A DNA stretch of 64,000 nucleotides, from the NCBI RefSeq assembly GCF_000423065.1, contig NZ_AUHG01000011.1:124001-188000 (forward strand). Direction: 5' to 3'. Positions 8,095-18,234 of this stretch are shown piece by piece. Position 1 is the first letter of the stretch; every line of letters begins with the position of its first letter. The translations under genes and the position numbers were made by a program. This DNA comes from Christiangramia echinicola DSM 19838. Its GTDB lineage: Bacteria > Bacteroidota > Bacteroidia > Flavobacteriales > Flavobacteriaceae. The notes beneath the pieces were generated by a model, which searched no databases, was not told the DNA's origin, and saw only the letters and a program-made list of their open reading frames with translations.

Positions 8095-8102
8095 TATATT
8101 TG
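8095..8102 (+). promoter_or_regulatory. -7 promoter box for the dcw operon
   Basis: TATATTTG matches TAnnTTTG exactly and ends 18 bases before the mraZ GTG. The expected transcript start near 8109 gives a very short leader. A TTG at 8077-8079 overlaps the last MraZ box, but its 15-base spacing is short for a -33 element. Confidence 0.6.
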
Positions 8103-8120
8103 GCTCTATAATACCTAACC

Positions 8121-8591
8121 GTGATAAATCTAATTGGGACATACGAATGCAAAGTCGATGCTAAGGGCCGTTTGATGGTGCCTTCAGCATTGAAGAAGCA
8201 ATTAGCTCCCATGATGCAGAATGGTTTTGTAATTAAGCGCGCGGTTTTTCAAAACTGCCTTGAACTTTACCCGATGGACGAATGGAATATCCTAATGGGG
8301 AGAATGAATAAGTTGAACAGGTTCAGGAAAAAGAACGTTGACTTTATAAGAAAGTTTACAGCCGGAGTTAAAACCGTTGAGGTTGATACCAATGGCAGGC
8401 TTTTAATTCCTAGAGATCTTATTGGTTTTGCCGGGATCGAGAAAGAGATCGTGCTTTCTTCGGCTATCAATATTGTGGAGATCTGGGATAAGGAGAAATA
8501 TGAACAAAACCTTGAAGGTTCTTCAGAAAGTGATTTTGCAGATCTGGCTGAAGAGGTGATGGGAAATGAAGATTTTGATGCAATACCATAA
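8121..8591 (+). CDS. mraZ: Transcriptional regulator / division protein MraZ
   Basis: MraZ has 156 residues and two SpoVT/AbrB-like DNA-binding repeats, each with a signature: VDAKGRLMVPSALK near the N-terminus and VDTNGRLLIPRDL in the middle. It forms ring-shaped oligomers and regulates its own dcw operon. The start is GTG at 8121, giving MINLIGTYECKVDAKGR as in the family. It is the first gene of the cluster and overlaps rsmH. Confidence 0.96.
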   Translation: MINLIGTYECKVDAKGRLMVPSALKKQLAPMMQNGFVIKRAVFQNCLELYPMDEWNILMGRMNKLNRFRKKNVDFIRKFTAGVKTVEVDTNGRLLIPRDLIGFAGIEKEIVLSSAINIVEIWDKEKYEQNLEGSSESDFADLAEEVMGNEDFDAIP

Positions 8592-9474
8592 TCCTGTATT
8601 ACTGAAGGAGTCGGTTGATGGTTTAGCTATAAAACCTGATGGAGTCTATGTAGATGTAACCTTCGGTGGAGGAGGGCATTCAAGAGAGATTCTTAGCAGG
8701 CTGGGTCCAGCTGGTAAATTGTACGCATTTGATCAGGATAAAGATGCTCTTGAAAATAAGATAGACGATAGTCGATTCACACTTATTAATGAGAATTTCA
8801 GATTTCTGAAGCGTTTTTTGAGATTTTATGGTGTGAAACAGGTTGATGGGATTCTTGGTGATTTTGGTGTTTCATCTCATCAGTTTAATGAAGCTGAACG
8901 AGGATTTTCTACCAGGTTCGATGCGAAGCTGGATATGAGGATGAATCAGGGTGATAAGTTGAGTGCATACGAAGTGATCAATGAATATGAAGAAGATCAG
9001 TTAAAAAAACTGTTTTACGCATACGCAGACCTTAAGAATGCTCCGAAACTAGCCCGAACGATTGTTTCAGAAAGAAAGAATAATCCAATAGAGACCAGTG
9101 AGCAATTAAATGATCTTTTGAAGCCTTTACTATTTAAAGGAAAAGAAAATAAGATCCTGGCTCAGATCTATCAGGCGATAAGGATAGAGGTGAATCAGGA
9201 GATCGAAGTTCTTAAAGAGTTTTTACTGCAAACGGAAGAGGTGTTAAAACCCGACGGCAGATTGAGCCTTATTTCATATCACTCTCTAGAAGATAGATTG
9301 GTGAAAAGATATATAAGGAGTGGTTTGTTTGAAGGTGAGCCTGAAAAGGATATGTATGGGAATATAGATGTTCCTTTTAAAAAGGTGAACGGTTTGGTAG
9401 TTCCTTCAAAAGAAGAAATAAAACAGAATAACAGGGCTCGGAGTGCTAAGCTAAGAGTGGCGAGAAAGTTATAA
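8578..9474 (+). CDS. rsmH: 16S rRNA m4C1402 methyltransferase RsmH (MraW)
   Basis: RsmH is an SAM-dependent N4-methyltransferase acting on C1402 of 16S rRNA. The SAM-binding motif VDVTFGGGGHSREIL lies near the N-terminus, followed by GVSSHQFNEAERGFSTRFDAKLDMRMN-type core residues and the terminal SLEDRLVKR segment. I place the start at 8578 because MQYHNPVLLKESV is the usual family N-terminus; an in-frame ATG at 8566 would add four residues. Either way it overlaps the end of mraZ, suggesting coupled translation. Confidence 0.96.
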   Translation: MQYHNPVLLKESVDGLAIKPDGVYVDVTFGGGGHSREILSRLGPAGKLYAFDQDKDALENKIDDSRFTLINENFRFLKRFLRFYGVKQVDGILGDFGVSSHQFNEAERGFSTRFDAKLDMRMNQGDKLSAYEVINEYEEDQLKKLFYAYADLKNAPKLARTIVSERKNNPIETSEQLNDLLKPLLFKGKENKILAQIYQAIRIEVNQEIEVLKEFLLQTEEVLKPDGRLSLISYHSLEDRLVKRYIRSGLFEGEPEKDMYGNIDVPFKKVNGLVVPSKEEIKQNNRARSAKLRVARKL

Positions 9475-9480
9475 GCATCA

Positions 9481-9798
9481 ATGAAAAGAGGTTTTTATAA
9501 CATATTAAAAGCGAATTTTCTAATCAGCGAGGATGCTGTAAAGAACTGGAGGTTTATTGTTTTCTGTACAGTATTGGCAATTGTGATGATCGCAAGCTCG
9601 CATAATGCAGAGCAAAAAGTGCATAAGATCGCAAAACTAAATAAAGAGGTGTTGGAGTTGAGGAGTGAATTTTTAGAAAGGCGTTCAAAATTGATGAGAG
9701 TAAAGATGGAATCTACTATTACTGAAAAAATGGTAGAAAAAGGGATTGGGCCTTCAGAGACTCCACCCAATAAAATAAGAGTGATAATAAAAGACTAA
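9481..9798 (+). CDS. ftsL: Cell division protein FtsL-like
   Basis: The protein has 105 residues: a short cytoplasmic N-terminus, one membrane helix at about 24-41 (FIVFCTVLAIVMIAS), then a periplasmic coiled coil (about 45-90). This architecture and the position between rsmH and ftsI identify the divisome protein FtsL, whose sequence is otherwise poorly conserved. It starts six bases after the rsmH stop, and ftsI follows after six more. Confidence 0.88.
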   Translation: MKRGFYNILKANFLISEDAVKNWRFIVFCTVLAIVMIASSHNAEQKVHKIAKLNKEVLELRSEFLERRSKLMRVKMESTITEKMVEKGIGPSETPPNKIRVIIKD

Positions 9799-9804
9799 CC
9801 CAAA

Positions 9805-11796
9805 ATGGCTACAACCGAAAAAAGCATCCTGAATCGTATGTATTTCGTGGCTGGCTGTCTCTTCCTTTTTGCGATAGCAGTAGGGGTTAAGTTGCTTAAT
9901 ATCCAGTTTGTTCATGGTGAACACTACAAAGAATTAGCGCAGGAGCGTACTCTTAAAAACTTCAAAATTCCGGCAAATCGTGGGAATCTATACGATGTAA
10001 ATGGAAATCTTCTAGCTACATCGGTTCCTAAATATGATGTTAGGTTCGATGCGGTAACGGTATCAGATAATAACTTCGAAGAAAATATTGGTCCGCTTTC
10101 AAAAAGCCTCTCGGCTATGTTGGGTCGGCCAGCATCTTATTATTCTCAGAAATTAAGAACTGCCAGAGTAAACAAACAACGTTATGTTCTAATTGCCCGC
10201 AACCTGGGTTATTCAGATTATATGAAAATGAGGGAATTCCCAATGTTTAATCTGGGAGCCTATAAAGGAGGAATGATCACCGAGCAAAGTACCGTTCGAG
10301 AACATCCATTAGGGAAAATGGGAGAAAGAACCGTAGGTTATGAAAGAAGAGATGAAAATGGGTATTTCACCAGGGTGGGACTTGAAGGAGCTTTCAGTAA
10401 TTATCTAAGAGGTACTGATGGTAGAAGGTTAAAGCAAAAGATTGCTAAAGGCCAGTGGAAGCCAATTAGTGATAATAACGAATTAGAGCCAAGAGATGGC
10501 TATGACGTTGTTTCTACTATAGATGTAAATATTCAGGATATAGCCCACCATTCTTTATTAAGACAGTTGGAGTATTTTGAAGCTGAGCATGGCACTGTAG
10601 TGGTTATGGAAACTGCTACCGGTGAGATCAAGGCCATGTCTAACCTGGGAAGAACAAAAGAAGGTACTTATTTCGAAAAAAGAAATTATGCGGTTTACGA
10701 AGCGCATGAGCCAGGTTCAACTTTCAAGTTAATGGCTATGGTAGCTGCTTTAGAAGATAAAGTAGTAGATACAAGCCAGGTTATTGATACAGAAAAAGGA
10801 GTTGTGAGATTCTATGGAAGACCTGTTCGTGATTCTCATCATGGTGGATATGGTAAGATTTCGGCAGCAAAAGCTTTCGAGCTTTCTTCAAATACAGCAT
10901 TTACAAAAATGATCACAGAAGGATATAAGAATGATCCTGCAAAATTTGTTGATCGCCTGTACTCAATGGGACTTAACCAGAAAATTGGTCTTGAAATTAA
11001 AGGTGAGGGACCCCCCCGAATTCCTCACCCTCAAGACAAGAGCTGGAATGGTTTGAGCTTGCCCTGGATGGCATTTGGTTATGGAGTGTCAATCACGCCT
11101 TTACAAACTCTGACCTTTTATAACGCTATCGCCAATGATGGTGAAATGATCAAACCAAGATTTATTAAGGAAGTTAAAGACCGCGATAAGCCGATCATCA
11201 CTATGGATAAGCAGGTTATGAATCCTGCGATCTGTTCCGTAGAAACCGCAAAAAAGGTAAGGGCGATGATGAAGAAGACGGTGGAGAGAGGGACCGCGTC
11301 GAATATTTATACTGAGAATTTCTCTATGGCCGGAAAAACCGGTACCTGCCAGACAGAATACTGGATAGAGCCTGGTAGATATATAGCATCTTTTGCGGGT
11401 TATTTCCCAGCTGAAAACCCTAAATATTCCTGTATCGTGGTGATACATAAACCAAATAGGAGAAAAGGATATTATGGAAATATAGTTGCCGCTCCGGTAT
11501 TTAAAGATATCGCCAGGAAGATCTATACAGATACACCTGTAATGGATGAACTGGAATCTTTAGAAGTCAATGATGAAAATGTGCAGAAGGACTTCGAAGC
11601 ATATTACACCAAAGTTCAGAATGAAAAATTATTGATGCCAGATGTCACCGGTATGCCGGCTATGGATGCGATATCTATCCTTGAAAACCTTGGAATAGAA
11701 GTTAGATTGAATGGAAAGGGAATTGTGAAAAGACAATCTATTACTGCAGGACAAAAACTTAAGAATAAACAAACCGTAAAATTGGAGTTGAGTTAA
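9805..11796 (+). CDS. ftsI: Septal peptidoglycan transpeptidase (PBP3/FtsI) with PASTA domain
   Basis: FtsI cross-links septal peptidoglycan and works with FtsW. The 663-residue protein has an N-terminal membrane anchor (about 12-32), a PBP dimerisation domain, and a transpeptidase domain with STFK (S305-K308), SSN (361-363) and KTG (511-513). A single PASTA domain occupies about residues 605-663, a common addition in Bacteroidota but absent from E. coli FtsI. murE begins one base inside its stop codon. Confidence 0.95.
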   Translation: MATTEKSILNRMYFVAGCLFLFAIAVGVKLLNIQFVHGEHYKELAQERTLKNFKIPANRGNLYDVNGNLLATSVPKYDVRFDAVTVSDNNFEENIGPLSKSLSAMLGRPASYYSQKLRTARVNKQRYVLIARNLGYSDYMKMREFPMFNLGAYKGGMITEQSTVREHPLGKMGERTVGYERRDENGYFTRVGLEGAFSNYLRGTDGRRLKQKIAKGQWKPISDNNELEPRDGYDVVSTIDVNIQDIAHHSLLRQLEYFEAEHGTVVVMETATGEIKAMSNLGRTKEGTYFEKRNYAVYEAHEPGSTFKLMAMVAALEDKVVDTSQVIDTEKGVVRFYGRPVRDSHHGGYGKISAAKAFELSSNTAFTKMITEGYKNDPAKFVDRLYSMGLNQKIGLEIKGEGPPRIPHPQDKSWNGLSLPWMAFGYGVSITPLQTLTFYNAIANDGEMIKPRFIKEVKDRDKPIITMDKQVMNPAICSVETAKKVRAMMKKTVERGTASNIYTENFSMAGKTGTCQTEYWIEPGRYIASFAGYFPAENPKYSCIVVIHKPNRRKGYYGNIVAAPVFKDIARKIYTDTPVMDELESLEVNDENVQKDFEAYYTKVQNEKLLMPDVTGMPAMDAISILENLGIEVRLNGKGIVKRQSITAGQKLKNKQTVKLELS

Positions 11797-13262
11797 TGAA
11801 AGTATTAAAGGACATACTTTACAGAGTTAATATGAAGGCCGTGACCGGAGATACCGGTGTAACCATTAATGACATTCATTTTGATTCCAGAAAGGTTAAG
11901 CTTAATGATGTTTTTGTGGCCATTAGAGGAACCCAGTCAGACGGGCATGATTTTATAAGAAATGCAGAAAATCAGGGTGCTTTGGCAATCGTATGTGAAG
12001 AGATCCCTGCGGAAAAGATCAACGGCATAACCTATATAGAAGTAAAGGATACTAAGAAAGCTCTGGCATATATTTCTGCGAATTATTTCGATGAGCCTTC
12101 AGAAAAATTAAAACTTATAGGGGTGACCGGAACCAATGGTAAAACAACCATTGCTACTCTTTTGTATGACCTGTTTACCAAGGCAGGTTTTAAGTGTGGG
12201 TTGCTTTCCACAGTAAAAGTCATGGTGGGAAATGAAGAGCATTCTGCTATTCGTACTACTCCAGATTCATTTACTATTAATTCTTATCTAAAGGATATGA
12301 ATGATGTTGGTGTTGAATTCTGTTTTATGGAAGTTAGTTCTCATGGGATAGATCAGCACAGAACCACTGCATTGAAATTTGCTGGTGGAATTTTCACGAA
12401 CCTTTCTCATGATCACCTGGATTATCACAAGGATTTCGCGGATTATCGTGATGTGAAAAAACGATTTTTCGATGAATTGCCTTCTTCGGCTTTTGCACTT
12501 ACAAATGCAGATGATAAGAATGGCCCGGTAATGGTTCAGAATACAAAGGCCGAAAAGCATACTTATGCTTTAAAGTCTTATGCAGATTATAAAGCGCAGA
12601 TCCTGGAGAATAATTTTACTGGTTTATTGTTGAAGATCGATGAACAGGAATTATGGACCAGGCTTATAGGGAATTTTAATGCCTATAACGTGCTTGCAAT
12701 CTACGCAACTGCAGATCTTTTAGGATTAAAAACACTGGAGATACTTCGAATTATCAGTGAGTTGAATTCTGTGAATGGAAGATTTCAATATGTGATCTCT
12801 GAAAAAGAAAAGATCACAGCTATAGTTGATTATGCGCATACTCCAGATGCATTGAAAAATGTACTGGAAACAATCAATACCATTAGAACCAAAAACGAAA
12901 ACCTTATCACGGTAGTTGGATGCGGTGGAGATAGAGATGCTACCAAAAGACCAAAAATGGGTCATATCGCTTCAGCATTAAGTAGCAAGGTGATCTTTAC
13001 CAGCGATAATCCACGAACTGAAGATCCGGAAAAGATCATCGAGGATGTGGAAGCAGGGGTAGAACCTCAGAATTTTAAGAAAACAATGAGTGTGACCAAC
13101 AGGAAACAGGCTATTAAAACTGCCTGCCAGATGGCCGCTAAAAACGATATTATCCTTATTGCCGGGAAAGGGCATGAGACCTATCAGGAAGTAAACGGAG
13201 AACGATTCGATTTTGATGATCTCAAGATCGTAAATGAATTTTTGAAACAACTGGATAAATAA
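11796..13262 (+). CDS. murE: UDP-MurNAc-tripeptide synthetase MurE, diaminopimelate type
   Basis: MurE adds the third stem-peptide residue to UDP-MurNAc-L-Ala-D-Glu. The ATP loop VTGTNGKTT is near residue 110. The substrate-specificity motif is DNPR (404-407), which is associated with meso-diaminopimelate rather than lysine. The 488-aa length is normal. The ATG overlaps the ftsI stop (TAATG), and mraY overlaps the murE stop in the same way. Confidence 0.96.
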   Translation: MKVLKDILYRVNMKAVTGDTGVTINDIHFDSRKVKLNDVFVAIRGTQSDGHDFIRNAENQGALAIVCEEIPAEKINGITYIEVKDTKKALAYISANYFDEPSEKLKLIGVTGTNGKTTIATLLYDLFTKAGFKCGLLSTVKVMVGNEEHSAIRTTPDSFTINSYLKDMNDVGVEFCFMEVSSHGIDQHRTTALKFAGGIFTNLSHDHLDYHKDFADYRDVKKRFFDELPSSAFALTNADDKNGPVMVQNTKAEKHTYALKSYADYKAQILENNFTGLLLKIDEQELWTRLIGNFNAYNVLAIYATADLLGLKTLEILRIISELNSVNGRFQYVISEKEKITAIVDYAHTPDALKNVLETINTIRTKNENLITVVGCGGDRDATKRPKMGHIASALSSKVIFTSDNPRTEDPEKIIEDVEAGVEPQNFKKTMSVTNRKQAIKTACQMAAKNDIILIAGKGHETYQEVNGERFDFDDLKIVNEFLKQLDK

Positions 13263-14494
13263 TGCTGTATTACTTATTTAAATTTCTTGAAGAACAGTAT
13301 CAGTTGCCTGGTGCGCAGTTGTTTGAATTCCTCTCCTTCAGGTCGGCGATGGCTATTATCCTGTCGCTAGGTATCTCCACGATCTATGGAAAAAGGATCA
13401 TCAATTACCTGAGAGCGAAACAAATTGGAGAAAGTGTTCGTGATCTAGGATTAAAAGGTCAGACAGAGAAAGCAGGAACTCCAACCATGGGTGGAGTTAT
13501 TATAATTGTTGCCACCCTTATACCCGTTTTGCTTTTTGCGAAACTTGAAAATATATATGTCATTCTATTGATCGTGACTACATTATGGATGGGCGCTATC
13601 GGATTTCTGGATGACTACATAAAAACTTTTAAGAAAGACAAAGAAGGTTTAAAAGGGATCTTTAAAGTTATTGGCCAGATCGGGCTAGGGTTGATCGTGG
13701 GTTGTACCATGTATTTCCATCCGCAGATCACCACTAAAGAGGTGGTGACTGAAACCAATCCTACTGAAAATGTGATTGCCCGTGCTGAGGTTGTGGATAT
13801 GGGTCCTGAGGTTAAGGATACCAGTACCACGATTCCTTTTGTAAAGAATAATGAATTCGATTATTCAAGTCTAATCAGCTGGATAAATCCAGACCTGGTG
13901 AATTATGCCTGGTTGATCTTTATTCCGATAGTGATCTTTATCGTGACAGCAGTTTCCAACGGAGCTAATCTTACCGATGGGATCGATGGACTGGCCGCAG
14001 GTTCTTCAGCAATAATAGTTTTGACCCTGGGTATTTTCGCCTGGGTTTCGGGTAACATCATATTCTCAGATTACCTGAATATAATGTACATCCCACGTTC
14101 GGGTGAAATGACAATTTTCATCACGGCCTTTGCTGGTGCATTAGTTGGTTTTTTATGGTATAATACATTTCCTGCCCAGGTTTTTATGGGAGATACAGGA
14201 AGTTTGACGATAGGAGGAATCATTGCGGTACTGGCAATTGCCACAAGAAAAGAATTATTAATCCCTCTTTTATGCGGAATCTTCTTAATAGAAAACCTTT
14301 CGGTAGTAATGCAGGTGGGGTGGTTCAAATTCACCAAAAAGAAATATGGTGAAGGGCGCAGGATCTTCTTAATGTCACCACTACATCATCATTATCAGAT
14401 GAAAGGGAAACATGAGAGCAAGATCGTAGTAAGGTTCTGGATCATAGGAATTTTCCTGGCGATTCTGACTATAGTGACCTTGAAGGTTCGATAA
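13262..14494 (+). CDS. mraY: Phospho-MurNAc-pentapeptide transferase MraY
   Basis: MraY is the integral membrane enzyme that makes lipid I on undecaprenyl phosphate. Motifs are DDYIK after the third or fourth helix, [10 protein letters not shown] in the middle and [11 protein letters not shown] near the end. At 410 aa it is about 50 residues longer than typical MraY; the extra segment lies at about residues 156-214 between membrane helices and is polar and acidic. It is the sixth gene of the dcw cluster. Confidence 0.96.
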   Translation: MLYYLFKFLEEQYQLPGAQLFEFLSFRSAMAIILSLGISTIYGKRIINYLRAKQIGESVRDLGLKGQTEKAGTPTMGGVIIIVATLIPVLLFAKLENIYVILLIVTTLWMGAIGFLDDYIKTFKKDKEGLKGIFKVIGQIGLGLIVGCTMYFHPQITTKEVVTETNPTENVIARAEVVDMGPEVKDTSTTIPFVKNNEFDYSSLISWINPDLVNYAWLIFIPIVIFIVTAVSNGANLTDGIDGLAAGSSAIIVLTLGIFAWVSGNIIFSDYLNIMYIPRSGEMTIFITAFAGALVGFLWYNTFPAQVFMGDTGSLTIGGIIAVLAIATRKELLIPLLCGIFLIENLSVVMQVGWFKFTKKKYGEGRRIFLMSPLHHHYQMKGKHESKIVVRFWIIGIFLAILTIVTLKVR

Positions 14495-14503
14495 GTTATA
14501 GCT

Positions 14504-15841
14504 ATGAGTAAAAAGATAGCGATACTGGGAGGTGGAGAAAGCGGAATTGGAAGCGCGATCCTGGCGAAGAAAGAAGGTTATGAAGTTTTTCTTTCTGATA
14601 AAGGAAAGATAAAGGATAAGTACAAAGAAGTTCTTAGACATATTGAGATCGAATGGGAAGATGAACATCACACCGAATCGAAAATATTCGATGCCGATGT
14701 GGTGATGAAAAGTCCGGGTATTCCAGATACAGCTCCAATGATCGTGGAGCTGAGAAAGAATAATATTCCGGTGGTTTCTGAAATTGAATTCGCATCATGG
14801 TTTTCTGAAACTCCGGTGATAGGAATAACGGGAAGTAATGGAAAAACAACGGTGACCAATCTTATTCAGCATTCACTGAAAGAGGGAGGAATAGATTCAG
14901 GGATGGGTGGTAACATCGGGAATAGTTATGCGAAAATGGTTGCTGAAGAAAGCCATGATTGGTTCGTCCTGGAATTAAGCAGTTTTCAGCTGGATGGAAT
15001 TGAAAAGTTCAGACCGCATATTGCGATTCTGACTAATATCACACCAGATCATCTGGATAGATATGATTATAAACTGGAGAATTATATAGCATCAAAATTT
15101 AGAATAGTAAAGAATCAAACTGAAGATGACTATTTCATTTATGATGCAGACGATAAAAATATTACAGACTGGTTAGAAAAGAACCCGGTTAGATCTCAAA
15201 AACTGCCTTTTTCAATAGAGAAAAAGATTGAAAATGGCGCTTATATAGAAAATGAAAATATTGTTGTAACAATTAATAACACAGAGTTTACTATGCCAAC
15301 ATCAGAACTTGCCCTTCAAGGCAAACATAATGCTAAAAATGCTATGGCTGCGGCCACAGTTTCACAACTGCTCCGAATCAGAAAGCAAACGATAAGAGAG
15401 AGTATGTCGAATTTCCAGGGAGTGGAACACCGCCTTGAAAAAGTCCTGAAGATCAATAATGTGCTTTATATCAACGATTCTAAAGCTACGAATGTAAATG
15501 CTACTTACTACGCTTTGGAAAGTATGGAATCTGAAACGGTATGGATCATTGGCGGAGTGGATAAGGGTAATGTTTATGATGATCTTTTGCCTTTGGTGAA
15601 TGAGAAGGTAAAAGCGATCATTTGTCTTGGGGTTGATAACCAGAAGATTAAGGCTTCTTTCGGGAATATTGTGGAGAATATGGTTGAAACAACTTCCATG
15701 GGTGAAGCGGTACAAATGGCCTACAGACTTGCGGAAAAAGGTGACAATGTTTTATTGTCCCCAGCATGCGCAAGCTTTGACCTCTTCGAAAATTACGAAG
15801 ACAGAGGAAGACAGTTTAAAGAAGCGGTAAGAAATTTATAA
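14504..15841 (+). CDS. murD: UDP-MurNAc-L-alanine:D-glutamate ligase MurD
   Basis: MurD adds D-glutamate to UDP-MurNAc-L-Ala. The N-terminal nucleotide-binding fold begins LGGGESGIGSAILAK; the ATP loop ITGSNGKTTVTNLI is near residue 110; NDSKATNVNATYYAL marks the C-terminal ligase part. The length is 445 aa. It starts nine bases after mraY. An 84-base gap containing a hairpin repeat separates it from ftsW, the longest gap in the cluster. Confidence 0.96.
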   Translation: MSKKIAILGGGESGIGSAILAKKEGYEVFLSDKGKIKDKYKEVLRHIEIEWEDEHHTESKIFDADVVMKSPGIPDTAPMIVELRKNNIPVVSEIEFASWFSETPVIGITGSNGKTTVTNLIQHSLKEGGIDSGMGGNIGNSYAKMVAEESHDWFVLELSSFQLDGIEKFRPHIAILTNITPDHLDRYDYKLENYIASKFRIVKNQTEDDYFIYDADDKNITDWLEKNPVRSQKLPFSIEKKIENGAYIENENIVVTINNTEFTMPTSELALQGKHNAKNAMAAATVSQLLRIRKQTIRESMSNFQGVEHRLEKVLKINNVLYINDSKATNVNATYYALESMESETVWIIGGVDKGNVYDDLLPLVNEKVKAIICLGVDNQKIKASFGNIVENMVETTSMGEAVQMAYRLAEKGDNVLLSPACASFDLFENYEDRGRQFKEAVRNL

Positions 15842-15843
15842 AA

Positions 15844-15906
15844 CGTCAAGCTGAACTTGATTCAGTTTCTAATAAAACGAGATCCTGAATCAAATTAAGG
15901 GTGACG
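15844..15906. repeat. REP-like imperfect inverted repeat inside the dcw cluster
   Basis: The arms at 15844-15865 and 15885-15906 are 22 bases each and pair at 18 positions around a 19-base loop. The outer ends are CGTCA and TGACG and the inner ends TTGATTCAG and CTGAATCAA. It resembles the short palindromic intergenic repeats of flavobacterial chromosomes. There is no T run after it, so it is not a classical terminator. Only this one copy was seen in the window. Confidence 0.65.
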
Positions 15907-15925
15907 ATAAAGAAGGAAGAAAAGA

Positions 15926-17134
15926 ATGAGCAATGTTTTTGCAAATCTTAAAGGAGACAAGGTGATCTGGGCAGTAGCCGGACTGTTGGCAATATTTTCA
16001 TTTTTGCCGGTATACAGTGCCAGTAGTAACCTTGCTTATCTCCACGGTGATGGAAGTACTTCCGGATTTCTGGTGGTACATTTTTTCCATTTGCTTTTAG
16101 GATTCTGTGTATTGTTCGCTGTTCATAAAATACCTTATCACTATTTCAGAGGAATCTCGATCCTGCTGTTACCCATTGTGATATTATTGTTGTTATTCAC
16201 TATCGCTCAGGGTACTACCATAGATGGTGCATATGCCAGTAGATGGATACAAATTCCTGTGCTCAATGTTTCATTTCAGTCTTCAACGCTCGCGTCAGTG
16301 GTGCTAATGGTTTACGTGGCAAGATACCTGTCTAAGATCACTGAAAAAACAGTGACATTTAAAGAGACAATTCTTCCGCTTTGGCTGCCTGTTTTCGCGG
16401 TATTAGTGTTAATTTTGCCGGCCAATTTCTCCACAACAGCGATCATTTTCTGTATGACGTGGATGTTGATGTTCTTAGGTGGTTATCCAATAAAATATCT
16501 TGCTGCAATTCTAGGTGTTGGGATCGTTATGCTTAGCATTTTCGTTCTTACTGCTAAAGCTTTTCCAGGTCTTATGCCTAACAGGGTAGATACCTGGACA
16601 AGCAGGATCGAAACTTTTTTCGATGATGAAGAAGGTACCGAGCAGTATCAGGTTGAAAGAGCCAAAACTGCCATTGCACAAGGAGGCATCACCGGAACAG
16701 GAATAGGGAAAAGTGTTCAAAGAAATTTTTTACCACAATCATCTTCAGATTTTATCTACGCGATAATTGTTGAAGAAATGGGCTTAATTGGTGCTTTTGG
16801 AGTGATGCTTGCATACCTGTTGTTACTCTTCAGGATTGTAATTGTGGCTACCAAAGCCAATACTGTCTTTGGTAAACTCGTTGTTATGGGTGTAGGCCTG
16901 CCTGTAGTTTTTCAGGCGCTTATCAATATGGGAGTTGCTGTGGAACTATTTCCTGTCACCGGACAAACACTTCCGCTAGTAAGTAGTGGAGGAACATCGG
17001 TTTGGATGACATGCATCGCGCTGGGAATCATCCTTAGTGTCAGTGCCAGAAGAGAAGAGATCAAGGAATCTGAAAATAAAGAATTTGAAGGTGAGGAGGA
17101 TAATCCTCTGGACATCTTAAGCGAAGCGATATGA
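15926..17134 (+). CDS. ftsW: SEDS peptidoglycan polymerase FtsW
   Basis: FtsW is a polytopic membrane glycosyltransferase of the SEDS family that polymerises septal lipid II. It has 402 residues and about ten hydrophobic segments. The motif [21 protein letters not shown] followed by [19 protein letters not shown] is the family core, and [10 protein letters not shown] lies near the end. A purine-rich tract sits just before its ATG. The murG start overlaps its stop (ATGA). Confidence 0.95.
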   Translation: MSNVFANLKGDKVIWAVAGLLAIFSFLPVYSASSNLAYLHGDGSTSGFLVVHFFHLLLGFCVLFAVHKIPYHYFRGISILLLPIVILLLLFTIAQGTTIDGAYASRWIQIPVLNVSFQSSTLASVVLMVYVARYLSKITEKTVTFKETILPLWLPVFAVLVLILPANFSTTAIIFCMTWMLMFLGGYPIKYLAAILGVGIVMLSIFVLTAKAFPGLMPNRVDTWTSRIETFFDDEEGTEQYQVERAKTAIAQGGITGTGIGKSVQRNFLPQSSSDFIYAIIVEEMGLIGAFGVMLAYLLLLFRIVIVATKANTVFGKLVVMGVGLPVVFQALINMGVAVELFPVTGQTLPLVSSGGTSVWMTCIALGIILSVSARREEIKESENKEFEGEEDNPLDILSEAI

Positions 17135-18234
17135 AAGAAGGTTTACGCGTTATATTATCTGGTGGAGGTACAGGTGGACATATCTATCCTGCCATCGCCA
17201 TTGCCGATGAAATAAAAAGAAGATATCCAGATGCCGAAATTCTTTTTGTAGGTGCACAGGATCGAATGGAGATGGAAAAAGTGCCACAGGCGGGGTATGA
17301 AATAGAAGGCCTATGGATAAGCGGGGTAGATAGATCGTTTAGCCTTAAAAATTTCATTTTTCCTTTTAAGCTGATGAGCAGTCTTTCTAAATCCAGAAAG
17401 ATCATCAAAAAGTTTAAGCCAGATATCGTGATAGGTACCGGTGGTTTTGCTAGTGGTCCTTTATTAAGAGTTGCAATTTCAAAAGGAATCCCAACTTTGA
17501 TCCAGGAGCAAAACTCATTACCAGGAATAACCAATCGAATTTTAGCAAAATATGCCGATACTATTTGTGCGGCATATGAAAAAGTAAAAGAAGTTTTTCC
17601 AGCCGAAAGAACAATCATAACGGGTAACCCGGTTAGACAGGATCTTCTGGAGGTGAACCAATTGAGAGAACAAGCTTTAGAGCATTTCAATCTTTCAAAA
17701 AATAAGAAAACAGTACTTGTTCTTGGTGGAAGTCTTGGTGCAAGAAGAATTAATAGACTTATTGAAAACGATCTTAAGAAATTCAAAGATGAGAATGTAC
17801 AGCTCATCTGGCAGATCGGGAAACTTTATTTTGATGAGTATAAGAAATATGATTCCATAAATGTAAGAGCAAAGGAATTCATCAATAGAATGGATCTTGC
17901 ATATGCAGCAGCAGATGTTATTATATCCAGAGCCGGAGCAGGGAGTGTTTCTGAACTTTGTATAGTTGGGAAGCCTGTGTTGTTTATTCCGTCACCTAAT
18001 GTTGCTGAAAATCATCAGGCGAAGAATGCCATGGCAGTTACAGATCATGATGCTGCTTTGATGATCACCGAAGATGAATTGAATGAGAAATTCGAACCTT
18101 GTTTTTTCAGCCTTTTGGAGGATGAAAGAAGGATGAATCGTTTCGCTGCGAATATTAAAAAACTTGCATTGCCAAATGCGACTTCAGATATAGTAGATGA
18201 AGTTGAAAAATTGATAAATAAGAGAACAAAATAA
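17131..18234 (+). CDS. murG: UDP-GlcNAc:lipid I GlcNAc transferase MurG
   Basis: MurG converts lipid I to lipid II at the inner face of the cytoplasmic membrane. The glycine-rich motif [18 protein letters not shown] opens the protein, [11 protein letters not shown] marks the second domain, and [12 protein letters not shown] with [14 protein letters not shown] is the nucleotide-sugar site. At 367 aa the length is standard. It overlaps ftsW by four bases, and murC follows with no gap. Confidence 0.96.
   Translation: MKEGLRVILSGGGTGGHIYPAIAIADEIKRRYPDAEILFVGAQDRMEMEKVPQAGYEIEGLWISGVDRSFSLKNFIFPFKLMSSLSKSRKIIKKFKPDIVIGTGGFASGPLLRVAISKGIPTLIQEQNSLPGITNRILAKYADTICAAYEKVKEVFPAERTIITGNPVRQDLLEVNQLREQALEHFNLSKNKKTVLVLGGSLGARRINRLIENDLKKFKDENVQLIWQIGKLYFDEYKKYDSINVRAKEFINRMDLAYAAADVIISRAGAGSVSELCIVGKPVLFIPSPNVAENHQAKNAMAVTDHDAALMITEDELNEKFEPCFFSLLEDERRMNRFAANIKKLALPNATSDIVDEVEKLINKRTK

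Noticed and set aside
17184-17807. A 207-codon open frame antisense to murG
   Set aside because: It lies entirely opposite a highly conserved enzyme gene, shows no recognisable motif, and its length reflects the purine-rich sense codons of murG.
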